Notes: a model not told the origin generated them from the sequence alone. A DNA stretch of 64,000 nucleotides from Bacteroidia bacterium (GCA_037045145.1 JBAOIA010000011.1:434001-498000); one strand, 5' to 3'. Shown: positions 33,773 through 42,560, numbered from the stretch's first letter. Numbers and translations are program-made.

Positions 33773-36316
33773 TTATTTCTTTAGTGAAGTTATACTTGAA
33801 GTGAGTTTTTCTTCAATTTTTTTGTAACGACTTAACTGATCAAAATATTCGGGCTTTGTTTCTAACTCTTTTATCTTGTTGGTAACAAATTTTCTGAGTT
33901 TACTCAGTGTGTTGGAAGTTTGCATATTCACAAACTTTGAGTTGCTGTTTTTTGCAGCGTCAGTCAAAGCGTCAACCCCTTTTTCAGTTACAACTGGTGA
34001 ACTGTGTTCGAGGAAGATTCCAAGGTTTTGAATTATTCCCATCTTGCCAAATCCCGAAGCTTTATTTAAGGCTTTTAACATGTAATCGTAATTTTCATCG
34101 CTGCCATACTGAGCATAAAGTCCTGAAAGTGTATAAAGAAGGTTATTATTAATATCGTACTCATATTTTTTTAGTGTGGACAACTGCTTAGGATTTTTAG
34201 TGATGTAATGTTCTAATGCAGTAGTCATTACATTGTATGAAGAATCGTTTATGGCAATATTATCTAACGAAGAATCATCAAAATATTTATATAAAGTTGA
34301 CAGTGCAGATTCTCTGACATGTGCTTTGGCATCATTAGTTACCATTTGTTGTAACTTGCTTTTTACTGCACTATCGGCTTTAGCTGCTGCACCTATATTT
34401 CTCAAAGCAAGTGTTCTGATGGAAGGGCTTTTATCGTCTAATGCACGGATAATAATTTTTGCTTCTGCGCTATTGCCTTCATATCCTTTTACCAATGCAT
34501 CAATTGCTTCGTAACGATCAAGAAACAATGGTGCATGTTGGTACTGATACATCCATTCATTATTGGTGTGATTGTCTTTTTTTGCACATAGCAATTGTTT
34601 TTCTGCATCAACATTAATCAATTGTGGCTTGCTGTCACAATCAAAAAATAAATATTCTTTTTGTTGAGTAAGTGTCACAGATTCATGTCTTACTTTTCCA
34701 TTTTCATAAATATCAATAATCAAAGGCAGTTTATATAGCGGTGTTTCCTGTAGGTCTTGTTTCTGTTCGATGATGACGGTTTGTTTTTTCAGTGTATCGT
34801 TCCATTGATAGCTGATGTCAAGAATAGGGTGACCCTTAGCAAAAAACCACTGATTGAAAAACCAGTTGAGGTCTTGGCCTGTAACAGATTCAAATGCCAA
34901 GCGTAGATTATGAGCTTCAACAGGACTGAACTTATTGTCGTTTAAATATTTTTTTAAAGAAGCAAAAAATGCATCATCTCCAACATATTTACGAAGCATG
35001 TGCAGCACACTACCCCCCTTGGAATAGCTGTGCCTGTCAAACATATCTTCACGCGAATTGTAATGAAAGCGAATAAGATTTACCTGTTTGTATTTTGCTT
35101 CGGAGAGATACTGGTTTAAATCATCCATGCCGCCTTTATCAGCTTCTTCTCGGCCATATTTATACTCATCCCACAAGTATTCACCATATGTGGCAAAAGA
35201 TTCGTTTAATGGAATATTGCTCCATGATTCGCAGGTAACATAATCGCCAAACCAGTGATGAAAAATTTCATGTGCTATTGTACCTTCATTAGTGCCATCA
35301 AGCAGTTCGCGTTTGGTGCGGTGTAAATACTCACCATAAAGAATGGCAGAAGTGTTTTCCATGGCACCGCTAACGTAATCGTGAACAACAACATTCGATA
35401 GTTTTTCCCAGGGATAGTCAACGCCTAATTTGCGAGAGTAGAAATCGAGTATTTCAGGGGTGTTTCCAAAAATGTCCCTTGCATATTTTTCATATTCTGG
35501 ATCTACATAATAGTTAACATCAATATTGCGCCAGCGATCTTTAACCACCTTAAAATTACTCACAGCCATCATGGTCAGATAGGGTGCAGCAGGCAATGAT
35601 TGCTTCCAGGTATCAGTTCGTGTACCGTCTGCATTTTTAACGGAGGAGGTCATCAATCCATTGCTTAGTGTTACCAATGAACTGTCAACCGTAATGCTGA
35701 TTTCCTGCGTCATATTTTGGTTAGGAGAATCAATTGTAGGAAACCAAACGGAGTTGCTTTGTGTTTCGCCTTGTGTCCATACCTGCCGTGGTTTGTTGGG
35801 GTCTTTGCCATCGGCATTGATAAAATAAAGCCCTTTATCACTCATAATGGCAGCGCTGCCTCCAATGCTTTTCAACTCATCTGGCTTTGATATGTAGTCA
35901 ACATATACGGTGTAGGTTTCTGCTCTGTTGTAAAAGCGGTCGAGGTTGATGGTTAAAGAATCGTTTTGATAGGAATAGTTTAATTTTTTTCTCCCGGTGT
36001 CTGTTATCAAACTAACATCATTAATGTCCATACCACGGGCATTTAGTATCAATGTGTTTACGTTGGCAAAATAAGGTTTGGCAGTTACTTCGGCAATGCC
36101 ATATAGGTATTTCTTTTGCCAGTCGAAGCGCACATTAAGTTTGGTATGCTGAAGATCGTTAACTATGGTGTTGCTGGCACGATAACCCTCAAAAGCAGGT
36201 TTAACTTCTATCTTAGGCAGGTTGTGTACTTCGGAGGCAGACTTTTGAGTAGTTTTGCAGGAGGATAAGACAGCGAGGGTCATTACCCAAACCCATAGTT
36301 TTTTAATTGAAGTCAT
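33773..36316 (-). CDS. M1-family metalloaminopeptidase (lipoprotein)
   Basis: An 847-residue exported aminopeptidase with lipobox AVLSSC. The M1 exopeptidase motif GAMENTSA and the zinc motif HEIFHHWFGD (His349 onward) with the distal Glu in NESFATYGEYLW are intact. A long C-terminal region of helical HEAT-like repeats (about 600-840, with segments such as ALDDKSPSIRTLALRNIGAAA) follows the catalytic domain. It would trim peptides at the cell surface for nutrient uptake. The ATG at 36316 is chosen; an upstream TTG would displace the signal peptide. Confidence 0.93.
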   Translation of the reverse strand: MTSIKKLWVWVMTLAVLSSCKTTQKSASEVHNLPKIEVKPAFEGYRASNTIVNDLQHTKLNVRFDWQKKYLYGIAEVTAKPYFANVNTLILNARGMDINDVSLITDTGRKKLNYSYQNDSLTINLDRFYNRAETYTVYVDYISKPDELKSIGGSAAIMSDKGLYFINADGKDPNKPRQVWTQGETQSNSVWFPTIDSPNQNMTQEISITVDSSLVTLSNGLMTSSVKNADGTRTDTWKQSLPAAPYLTMMAVSNFKVVKDRWRNIDVNYYVDPEYEKYARDIFGNTPEILDFYSRKLGVDYPWEKLSNVVVHDYVSGAMENTSAILYGEYLHRTKRELLDGTNEGTIAHEIFHHWFGDYVTCESWSNIPLNESFATYGEYLWDEYKYGREEADKGGMDDLNQYLSEAKYKQVNLIRFHYNSREDMFDRHSYSKGGSVLHMLRKYVGDDAFFASLKKYLNDNKFSPVEAHNLRLAFESVTGQDLNWFFNQWFFAKGHPILDISYQWNDTLKKQTVIIEQKQDLQETPLYKLPLIIDIYENGKVRHESVTLTQQKEYLFFDCDSKPQLINVDAEKQLLCAKKDNHTNNEWMYQYQHAPLFLDRYEAIDALVKGYEGNSAEAKIIIRALDDKSPSIRTLALRNIGAAAKADSAVKSKLQQMVTNDAKAHVRESALSTLYKYFDDSSLDNIAINDSSYNVMTTALEHYITKNPKQLSTLKKYEYDINNNLLYTLSGLYAQYGSDENYDYMLKALNKASGFGKMGIIQNLGIFLEHSSPVVTEKGVDALTDAAKNSNSKFVNMQTSNTLSKLRKFVTNKIKELETKPEYFDQLSRYKKIEEKLTSSITSLKK

Positions 36317-36799
36317 TGAATATAAAAAATTTTCGGTGTAAAACAATAAAAATTTTAGTGCGAATATGGTTAATTTTGAGTTAAAGCAAAAATGACTTTT
36401 TTAGGGAAGCAAATGTTAAAAAAGAATAAGCACAATAGAATGTTCTATTTGTTGGTTGATTTTTACAAAAATATGTTGAAGATTTAACAGACTATGATGT
36501 AGGATGTAAAAGCATTGATTGTATTTTTATGAATCTTAAATCAAAAGAACTAAATAGCAATGTCTATTTTTAAAAAGAAGGAACAACGTTTTTCAAAATA
36601 ATTTTAGAAAACCTGTTTGGTGTTTAAGTAATAAAAATATAACTTGATGCAAAAGAATTCTTTCTACTAAAATTAAAAAATGGAAGTGAGTATTTTTTAT
36701 TTTAAACTTTCGAAATCAAATAGGGGTATCTTTAATTATCAATGATATTAATTTCAATTAAAAAAAATTGATAATCTTGAAACATCTTAAAAACAGGCT
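36317..36799. other. Very AT-rich intergenic region
   Basis: About 480 bases with no supported gene. A stretch near 36391 can encode 31 residues but has no ribosome-binding or codon support. An inverted repeat ATTATCAAT (36735-36743) with ATTGATAAT (36767-36775) lies just downstream of the XRE regulator gene and could terminate its transcript, although no U-tract follows. Confidence 0.5.
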
Positions 36800-37129
36800 T
36801 TAAAATGGTTGCTTCTTATTAAGTTTCTTCAAATCTTCTGTATCAACGGTAATGTGTAAAGTGCCATTATTGAAGTTAGCCATTACAATACTATTATGAT
36901 TATGGGCGATGCTTTTAATAGGTAAAAAAAGTAGTTCTCCTACTTCCACATTTAAAACTTCTGCAATAATAAATAGAACATTTAAAGTAATTTGTGTTTT
37001 ATTGTTTTCTATGCGGTTATAAGCAGTTGGAGTAAGTGATAATGCTTTTGCAACTTCAGCTTGTGAAATTTGCTTGGCAACACGTATTGCCTTTATGTTG
37101 TTGGCAACCAATTTGTTTTTATCTTTCAT
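36800..37129 (-). CDS. XRE-family helix-turn-helix regulator
   Basis: A 109-residue DNA-binding protein. The HTH domain covers about residues 6-62: IKAIRVAKQISQAEVAKALSL-type sequence with Q in helix 2 and TPTAYNRIENNKTQITL in the recognition region, followed by the packing helix LFIIAEVLNVEVGELL. The C-terminal 45 residues are short and beta-rich. The ATG at 37129 is used; another ATG 30 bases upstream would put the -7 element inside the coding region. Two copies of a 10-base repeat in its promoter suggest that it represses itself. It is divergent from an unusual lipoprotein gene. Confidence 0.88.
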   Translation of the reverse strand: MKDKNKLVANNIKAIRVAKQISQAEVAKALSLTPTAYNRIENNKTQITLNVLFIIAEVLNVEVGELLFLPIKSIAHNHNSIVMANFNNGTLHITVDTEDLKKLNKKQPF

Positions 37130-37137
37130 GATTAGCG

Positions 37138-37170
37138 CAAAAATATGCAAATAATTCATTTTATTGCAAA
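37138..37170 (-). promoter_or_regulatory. Promoter of the XRE regulator
   Basis: Minus-strand TATTTTTG (37145-37138) is an exact TAnnTTTG and TTTG (37170-37167) lies 21 bases upstream. The start codon is only 9 bases beyond the -7 element, so the leader is very short. Confidence 0.7.
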
Positions 37171-37174
37171 TAAT
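37146..37174. repeat. Tandem TGCAAATAAT operator-like repeat
   Basis: TGCAAATAAT occurs at 37146-37155 and again at 37165-37174, a 19-base period (about two helical turns). One copy contains the -33 element and the other lies in the promoter spacer. This arrangement suits binding of a dimeric repressor, presumably the adjacent XRE protein. Confidence 0.55.
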
Positions 37175-37324
37175 GCAGCATTATAGTTAATTGAAATTTT
37201 TAGCACGTATGTTTGTTGATAGCTACTGATAAAAGAAAAAATTTCATCGTTTTAAATATGTATGATGGAGTCAAACAAAATCAGATAGAATAATTAATAT
37301 AGAAAATCAAGTAATAAATAAAAT

Positions 37325-37861
37325 ATGAAAAAAATCACATCGTATACTTTTGTAACAGTTTGTTTTTTGTTTTTGACTTTCTCTTGTAATAAGGAAAATA
37401 ACGATATCAATATATCTAAGAAAGAATGCTTAAAATATATTAGACAAGATATATCTAATGGAAAATACTACCCTAATGAAAAGAATAAATATGATTACAG
37501 TTCTGCTAATTATTTTAACTTTTTAACTGAAAATCGCGAATTAATTAATGGAAAGAAAAGTAATGACCCAAGCAACAGAGATGGTATAACTTTGGATGAC
37601 TATAAAAATGCTATAATTGAGTTTTATGCAGATAAAGGACATGATGCAAATGAAATAAATGAGAGGTTTGTTTATAGTGAAACTCTATTAAGTCAATATC
37701 CAAGTTTTAACTATTCAGAAATGTTGGAATCTTATGTTGAACAGAATATTATTCCGTCAGAAGAAAAGGATATCATCATTGATTATGTTGATTATTTTTT
37801 TAGTCAAGATGATTATGAAACTCTTCTAAATGTTACAAGCACATATATTTATATTATGTAA
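37325..37861 (+). CDS. Lipoprotein of unknown function, probably truncated by a frameshift
   Basis: A 178-residue protein with a lipoprotein signal (VTVCFLFLTFSC, Cys21) and a helical, acidic, Asn/Tyr-rich body. No family is recognised. The reading frame ends at TAA 37859 in an AT repeat. The frame that is one base back is open from 37819 through to 38145 and continues smoothly in the same style (YVNNSDFSEFQKRG before the next ATG). The natural protein is therefore probably about 270 residues, and a one-base deletion, assembly error or slippage splits it. GC content is much lower than in the core genes, which suggests transfer. It is divergent from the XRE regulator. Confidence 0.65.
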   Translation: MKKITSYTFVTVCFLFLTFSCNKENNDINISKKECLKYIRQDISNGKYYPNEKNKYDYSSANYFNFLTENRELINGKKSNDPSNRDGITLDDYKNAIIEFYADKGHDANEINERFVYSETLLSQYPSFNYSEMLESYVEQNIIPSEEKDIIIDYVDYFFSQDDYETLLNVTSTYIYIM

Positions 37862-37896
37862 ACAACAGCGACTTTTCGGAATTTCAGAAAAGAGGA

Positions 37897-38145
37897 ATGT
37901 TAACAATTTTTGATATCTTTGTTGAAAATCAAAGATTATATTCAGCAAATGAGCAATTCTCATTTTTACCATTAGTTAATGGAAATCCTCCTATACCAGG
38001 TGGGAGACCTAGTAAGGATACAGAATGTGGTGGGCGTATAATTTTAGGTATAGTGGGTGGAGCTATTACAGGAAATGGCATTGGAGCTGTAATTGGTTTT
38101 GGTTATGCTTTATTTGAAGATTGGGTGAGTGGTTGTATGGATTAA
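37897..38145 (+). pseudogene. Glycine-zipper C-terminal part of the same lipoprotein
   Basis: An 82-codon segment starting at ATG 37897, in the frame one base back from the upstream lipoprotein. It contains a Pro/Gly linker (NGNPPIPGGRP), then a hydrophobic Gly-rich stretch, GGRIILGIVGGAITGNGIG, of the kind that forms tightly packed transmembrane helices (glycine zipper). Cysteines at both ends (TECGG and VSGCMD) could form a disulfide. Taken alone it resembles a bacteriocin-like peptide. Taken with the upstream open frame it is better explained as the detached C-terminus of that lipoprotein. If translated independently it would need re-initiation 35 bases after the upstream stop. Confidence 0.5.
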
Positions 38146-38166
38146 GTTAATTAATTGAGCACAAAA

Positions 38167-38661
38167 ATGAAATCAATAGTATTTTTATTTCTTAAAAGTT
38201 TTATTTTTCTTTCAATACTTTATTTAATTGGTTATTTTTTAGTTTTTCCTGTTTCTTCAATTAACAAAATAGAATTAATGAAGTGGGTATTTTTACCTAC
38301 AACTTTTCTTTCAACCATTTTGCTATTATTTCATATTTTAATATCAAAAAGAGTGGGAATTACAAATAACTTTTCTTCAAAACAAGAAGGTGTATTATAT
38401 AAGGAAGTTAATTTGAAAGAATTGTCAGACAAAATCCAAAACAAAACAAATTGGAAATTAATTCATATCGATGGAGGGAAACTTATTTTTAAAAGCCGAT
38501 TTGATTCATTTAAATCATTTGGCGAATTAATTGTTATTAGTAAAACTCAAAATAAAACTAATATATCCAGTAAACCATTATTCTGGACTACATTGTTTGA
38601 TATGGGAAAAAATTTTCAAAATGTTGAGCAGATTAAAACATTTGCGCATATACAGGATTAA
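38167..38661 (+). CDS. Small membrane protein with soluble C-terminal domain
   Basis: A 164-residue protein with two hydrophobic spans (about residues 8-30 and 42-62) and a C-terminal mixed alpha/beta domain of about 95 residues containing KTNWKLIHIDGGKLIFKS. No family is recognised. The ATG at 38167 is preferred over an in-frame TTG at 38155. It starts 21 bases after the glycine-zipper segment on the same strand, so it belongs to that cassette. The topology fits an immunity or accessory protein, but that is only a guess. Its base composition is strongly AT-biased, like its neighbour. Confidence 0.6.
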   Translation: MKSIVFLFLKSFIFLSILYLIGYFLVFPVSSINKIELMKWVFLPTTFLSTILLLFHILISKRVGITNNFSSKQEGVLYKEVNLKELSDKIQNKTNWKLIHIDGGKLIFKSRFDSFKSFGELIVISKTQNKTNISSKPLFWTTLFDMGKNFQNVEQIKTFAHIQD

Positions 38662-38683
38662 AATTAACGGCCCAAAAAAACGG

Positions 38684-39331
38684 TTACAACTCATCAATAA
38701 TTTTCATCACGCGGTCTGTCATGGCATTACAGTAAACGGCATTAAACTCAAACAACTCTTCTGCTGCATACGATTTTTCAATTTCAGCACGCAGCATAGA
38801 TTTTGAACGATTGAGTCGTACCTTTACATTGGCAGCACTGATTTGCAACAGTGCAGCAGTTTCTGCAACGTTGAGTCCGTTAATCTCGCGCAAAGCAAAA
38901 ACCATTCTGTAATCTTCAGGAAGTTTTTTCAATGCTTCTTCTATAATGTTTCCCAGTTCGTGGTTTAGTATTTTTTGAGTAGTGTCGTTGTTGGAATGAG
39001 TAAACATTGGTTTTGAATTATCGTTCACGTCTTGTTGTATTTCGTTTTTAAATCCAGCTTTTTCTTTTTTGCGAAAACAGTTGTTCAGCATAATGCGGAT
39101 TATCCAGGTCTTAAAATTCGAACGTCCTTCAAACAGAGACAGATTTTTATATGCATCTACAAATGTATCCTGCATAAGATCTTCCGTATCTTCGTGATTA
39201 TAATTGTAGGAGCGTCCAATTTTATAAAGTGTGGGATTAAATCGCCTTACAATAATTTCGTAAAGCGATTTCTCTCCTTTTAATATACGTTCCGCAATTT
39301 GTGTTTCGGATAGTTCATTATAAAGTTCCAT
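38684..39331 (-). CDS. ECF-type RNA polymerase sigma factor
   Basis: A 215-residue sigma-70 family protein of the ECF group. Region 2 contains HEDTEDLMQDTFVDAYKNL, followed by FKTWIIRIMLNNCFRKKEK. Region 4 contains LPEDYRMVFALREINGLNVAETAALLQISAANVKVRLNRSK-type HTH sequence (residues about 140-180). A short C-terminal extension follows. No anti-sigma factor lies next to it. It is the last gene of a three-gene minus-strand set with a DoxX-like protein and a lipoprotein, so its expression depends on the palindrome-bearing promoter of that set. Confidence 0.93.
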   Translation of the reverse strand: MELYNELSETQIAERILKGEKSLYEIIVRRFNPTLYKIGRSYNYNHEDTEDLMQDTFVDAYKNLSLFEGRSNFKTWIIRIMLNNCFRKKEKAGFKNEIQQDVNDNSKPMFTHSNNDTTQKILNHELGNIIEEALKKLPEDYRMVFALREINGLNVAETAALLQISAANVKVRLNRSKSMLRAEIEKSYAAEELFEFNAVYCNAMTDRVMKIIDEL

Positions 39332-39332
39332 A

Positions 39333-39713
39333 TTATTGTTTTACAAATTTAGCTAGTTGAGCCATTGAGAAAGCCGATATTGCCATGACCAAATCTCGTA
39401 CGGCAACATCTACATAATTGAAACCTAAAAGCAAGGTTAGTGCAATAAGTGTTAGCCATGCTGCTACTATTTGCCCACCAATAGCAGGCTTTTTAAATAC
39501 AATAATACCTGCTACTATTTCAATTACACCTACAATCATCATAAAAGCAGCAGGTGTTAGAGGCAGCATTCCGGCTATTGTTGGGTTGATATATTGTGGC
39601 CAATTGGTAAGCAGGTTTGTAAATTTATCTGCACCGGCTACTATCGGAACAACTACAAAGGTGTATTTAAGCAAATTGAAAGTTTGTGTGAGCGATGAAT
39701 TATTAGTTGTCAT
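39333..39713 (-). CDS. DoxX-like four-span membrane protein
   Basis: A 126-residue integral membrane protein with four spans (about residues 13-30, 48-70, 77-95 and 100-120). The sequence FTNLLTNWPQYINP and IVGVIEIVAGIIVFKKP in the first half is typical of DoxX/DoxD-like proteins, whose members are linked to quinol or thiosulfate oxidation or to redox stress. The function here is unknown. It lies one base from the start of the sigma factor and 19 bp after the lipoprotein gene. Confidence 0.7.
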   Translation of the reverse strand: MTTNNSSLTQTFNLLKYTFVVVPIVAGADKFTNLLTNWPQYINPTIAGMLPLTPAAFMMIVGVIEIVAGIIVFKKPAIGGQIVAAWLTLIALTLLLGFNYVDVAVRDLVMAISAFSMAQLAKFVKQ

Positions 39714-39732
39714 AATGATTGTTTTTTAATGA

Positions 39733-40440
39733 TTAGAATTTCTCAGGAAATTGTAATGCTATTCCTTTTGCCAGGTCATCTGCCATATCAAGCATGTGTT
39801 GGTTGGCCTGGTCATAGTGAATGATGGCATTGTTGTAGTCTTTATTGAGTAGGTCAACAGCATAGGTAGTAGTTTGTTCAATATGCATTTCCATCATGTG
39901 TTGCATATCATGCGGAGGCCAGTTGGCCGGATTGGCGGTAGAAAGAAAGTTGGCAATATCATTAGCATTGACTTTCCAGTTGGCAATAGCTTTGTTAAGG
40001 GCAGGCTGGTCATTATTATTTGCGGCTTCAAGAACAGGAACAGCTAAGTTTATGTGTGTTGTAAGCAAAGCGGAAAGTGAGTCACCGGCAGCCTGACCAT
40101 AATATGGAACAATTGCAGCACCAATTTCTTTTTGATTTTCTAATAAACGATTCAAAGTGGAAGATAGCCCGGAAGGATTGTTGTAGTAGGCATCAACGGT
40201 TGCATAGGTAAATTGCATATGGTCATTCCAAAGTTTGCGCATACCATCTTGAAGGCTGTAGTATTGCGTGCTTTCTAAAGGATTGGAATCGTTATCTTTT
40301 TTACAAGACGTAAGCATAGTGCCAAGGCAAAGAAAGAGTAGAAATATAGCGTTTGTTTTTAAATTAAACCTTGTTTTGTTCTTCTGTGAAGCCTTCACAA
40401 TTTCAAGGGAGTTCTTTTGTTGTAATGATGTTTTTTTCAT
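39733..40440 (-). CDS. Four-helix-bundle lipoprotein of unknown function
   Basis: A 235-residue protein with a long basic N-terminal extension and a lipoprotein signal (LLFLCLGTMLTSC, Cys46). The body has repeated helices with spaced histidines: LWNDHMQFTYATVDAYY, LLTTHINLAVPVLEAA, MEMHIEQTTTYAV, and IIHYDQANQHMLDMAD near the end. This pattern, present in a widespread but uncharacterised family, would suit a metal- or cofactor-binding four-helix bundle, which is inference. It is the first gene of the sigma factor operon, and its ATG lies 24 bases from a perfect palindrome. Confidence 0.72.
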   Translation of the reverse strand: MKKTSLQQKNSLEIVKASQKNKTRFNLKTNAIFLLFLCLGTMLTSCKKDNDSNPLESTQYYSLQDGMRKLWNDHMQFTYATVDAYYNNPSGLSSTLNRLLENQKEIGAAIVPYYGQAAGDSLSALLTTHINLAVPVLEAANNNDQPALNKAIANWKVNANDIANFLSTANPANWPPHDMQHMMEMHIEQTTTYAVDLLNKDYNNAIIHYDQANQHMLDMADDLAKGIALQFPEKF

Positions 40441-40463
40441 TTTTTACTATTTTTTAATGTTTA

Positions 40464-40478
40464 TACTCTATTAGAGTA
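40464..40478. promoter_or_regulatory. Perfect palindrome upstream of the sigma factor operon
   Basis: TACTCTA-T-TAGAGTA is a perfect inverted repeat with 7-base arms and one central base, located 24 bases upstream of the ATG of the lipoprotein gene. Its position over the expected promoter or start region suggests a repressor operator. The regulator is not identified. Confidence 0.6.
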
Positions 40479-40624
40479 AATGAAAAAACAAAAGGTTACA
40501 AAAAATTACAGAAAAGCAGATTTATAGTGAATGAAGAACAAAACTCTTCTTTATGCAAAGGCGTTTTTCTTTGCAATTTTAGTGTTATTCTTTCTTTACG
40601 TATTTACATGAAAAATGCGTTTTT

Positions 40625-42064
40625 TCACGCAGAGTTTGATAGCATATTTTCTAAACACCGGTCAATCATAGCAAGTGCTTCGTCAACAGTTTCTTTTTTT
40701 GTTCGGAATGCTAAAATTGCAATTCTAATTACAAAGTGGTTGTCAATCATTGACGAACTTAAAAACACAGAACCGTCTTTATGTATTGCTTCCATCAGCA
40801 GTTTGTTCTTTTCATCAGTATCAGATGTAAATGGATACCAAAAATAACTTACAGATAAATCCGGTTCTGGGCCCAAACAAAATCCTCTTTCTGCTAATTT
40901 TATTCTAAAGTATTGTACTAGAAAAAGTTTCTCTTCAAGACAGGCTATAAAAGGTTCTATACCGTGAAACTTTAACGGCAGCCAAACCCTGAGGCCCCGA
41001 AAATGTTTGGTGAGTTCCGGTGATAAGTTTGCTGGACTTTGAATAAGCTCTTCGTTTTGCCCATCTTGCATATAGTTTGCAGTGTAGTAATGTGAGTGTA
41101 AAACAGAAAGACTGTTTTTTACCAAAACCGCACCAACACCATAAGGAAGAAACAAACCTTTATGCGGGTCAACAATTAATGAATCGGCACGTTCTATTCC
41201 TTTAAATAATTTTTTCTTAGACGTTAGTATAAAAAAACCACCATAGGCAGCATCAACATGAAACCATAATCTGTGATTGCTTGCAATATCTGCAATACTA
41301 TTCAACGGGTCTATAGTACCTGTATCGGTAGTTCCAGCAGTGGCAACAATTAAAAAAGGGTTGAGTCCATCAGCTTTATCTTTTTCAATCAATAAATTAA
41401 GTTCATCAGGAATAATCCTGAACATGTCATCTAAAGGGAGATAACGAATAATTACATCTTCAAGTCCAATAATGCGTAATGCTTTTTGTGTGGAATGATG
41501 TACTTGTTCGCTTAGGTAAACCACACTTTTATAAACAATTTCGTTTTTAATTTTAAACTGATCTCTTGCTGCAGTAAATGCAATTAAAGTAGAGACGGAG
41601 CCACCTGAAGACAAACATCCAACTGCATTTTCGGGAAATGAAAAAACATTTTTTATCCAATTAATTACTTCATTTTCCATTGTAGCTGCACCGGGCGAAG
41701 CAAAATAGGCGCTGGCAAATGGATTGGTAACTGCTGCAATAAAATCTGCTAAGGCAGAAGTATAAATTCCTCCACCGGGAATGTAGCCCAAATGTTTGGG
41801 CGATGCAGCATTGATGCCACTTTCTGCAACTTCACTCTGATAAAGGTTCAGTAAATTTTGCAAAGTTGATGGTTGGTTATTGATGGATAAATCTCCAACA
41901 GTTTTTTCCTGATAACCTTTTATGGTATGCAGTGTTGAAATAAAATTATTAGTATATTCTGCAGTCTGATTTAATAACGATGCTCTTTCTGCTTCAGAAA
42001 TATCAAGTTGGCTGCTGATTTTATTAAGTTTGTTTAATTCATCAATAATAGATTGGGTGCTCAT
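40625..42064 (-). CDS. PLP-dependent amino acid decarboxylase (group II)
   Basis: A 479-residue enzyme of the aromatic-L-amino-acid, glutamate and histidine decarboxylase group. GCLSSGGSVSTLIAF binds the PLP phosphate, HVDAAYGGF carries the PLP-stacking and ring-nitrogen residues, and DPHKGLFLPYG contains the Schiff-base lysine. The sequence is closest in style to aromatic amino acid or tryptophan/tyrosine decarboxylases, but the substrate cannot be fixed. It follows an AhpD-like gene by 58 bp on the same strand, so the two are probably co-transcribed. Confidence 0.9.
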   Translation of the reverse strand: MSTQSIIDELNKLNKISSQLDISEAERASLLNQTAEYTNNFISTLHTIKGYQEKTVGDLSINNQPSTLQNLLNLYQSEVAESGINAASPKHLGYIPGGGIYTSALADFIAAVTNPFASAYFASPGAATMENEVINWIKNVFSFPENAVGCLSSGGSVSTLIAFTAARDQFKIKNEIVYKSVVYLSEQVHHSTQKALRIIGLEDVIIRYLPLDDMFRIIPDELNLLIEKDKADGLNPFLIVATAGTTDTGTIDPLNSIADIASNHRLWFHVDAAYGGFFILTSKKKLFKGIERADSLIVDPHKGLFLPYGVGAVLVKNSLSVLHSHYYTANYMQDGQNEELIQSPANLSPELTKHFRGLRVWLPLKFHGIEPFIACLEEKLFLVQYFRIKLAERGFCLGPEPDLSVSYFWYPFTSDTDEKNKLLMEAIHKDGSVFLSSSMIDNHFVIRIAILAFRTKKETVDEALAMIDRCLENMLSNSA

Positions 42065-42122
42065 CTGAAACAGGAAATGTTAAGTTGTTTTAATCAGGTA
42101 TCAATTGTGGTTTAAAAAATAC

Positions 42123-42560
42123 TTAGTCCAAAGCTGTTCTTGACGTTATTGCAATTCTGTTCCATGCATTAATGGTTACAATGGTCATTATTACTGCGGC
42201 CATTTCTTTATCTGTTAAATGTTTTTTTGCTTCTTCAAAAACAGAATCGCTTACAGGATGATTTGCTATTAAAGTCATGGCTTCTGTAAGTGCTAAAACG
42301 GCACGTTCTTTTTTAGTAAATAAATCGGTTTCGTGCCAACTATTGAGTAGAAACAATCGTTGTGCACTTTCACCGTATTTCAAGGCATCGCGCACATGCA
42401 TGTTAATGCAATAAGCACAACCATTGATTTGTGAGGCACGTGTTTTTATTAACTCAAAAAGTATTTTATCTAATCCACTTGCTGCCAGATATTTTTCAAG
42501 GTTAAGCATTGCATCAAATGCTTTCGGGTCGGCTTTTGATAAGTTGAAACGTTCTTTCAT
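42123..42560 (-). CDS. AhpD-like carboxymuconolactone decarboxylase-family protein
   Basis: A 145-residue all-helical protein of the AhpD/CMD superfamily. The redox motif CAYCINMHVRDALK with Cys-x2-Cys and a His four residues on is the alkylhydroperoxidase signature. ELIKTRASQINGCAYC and ERAVLALTEA are typical flanks. It probably acts in peroxide removal or is a general reductase. It precedes the PLP decarboxylase gene on the same strand. Confidence 0.92.
   Translation of the reverse strand: MKERFNLSKADPKAFDAMLNLEKYLAASGLDKILFELIKTRASQINGCAYCINMHVRDALKYGESAQRLFLLNSWHETDLFTKKERAVLALTEAMTLIANHPVSDSVFEEAKKHLTDKEMAAVIMTIVTINAWNRIAITSRTALD

Noticed and set aside
36391..36486. 31-residue frame in the gap after the M1 peptidase
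   Set aside because: There is no coding support, and it is easily explained by AT-rich sequence.
40554..40575. TGCAAAG/CTTTGCA hairpin as terminator of the PLP decarboxylase gene
   Set aside because: The stem is only 7 bp with no U-tract on the gene's strand, and it lies 50 bases past the stop.
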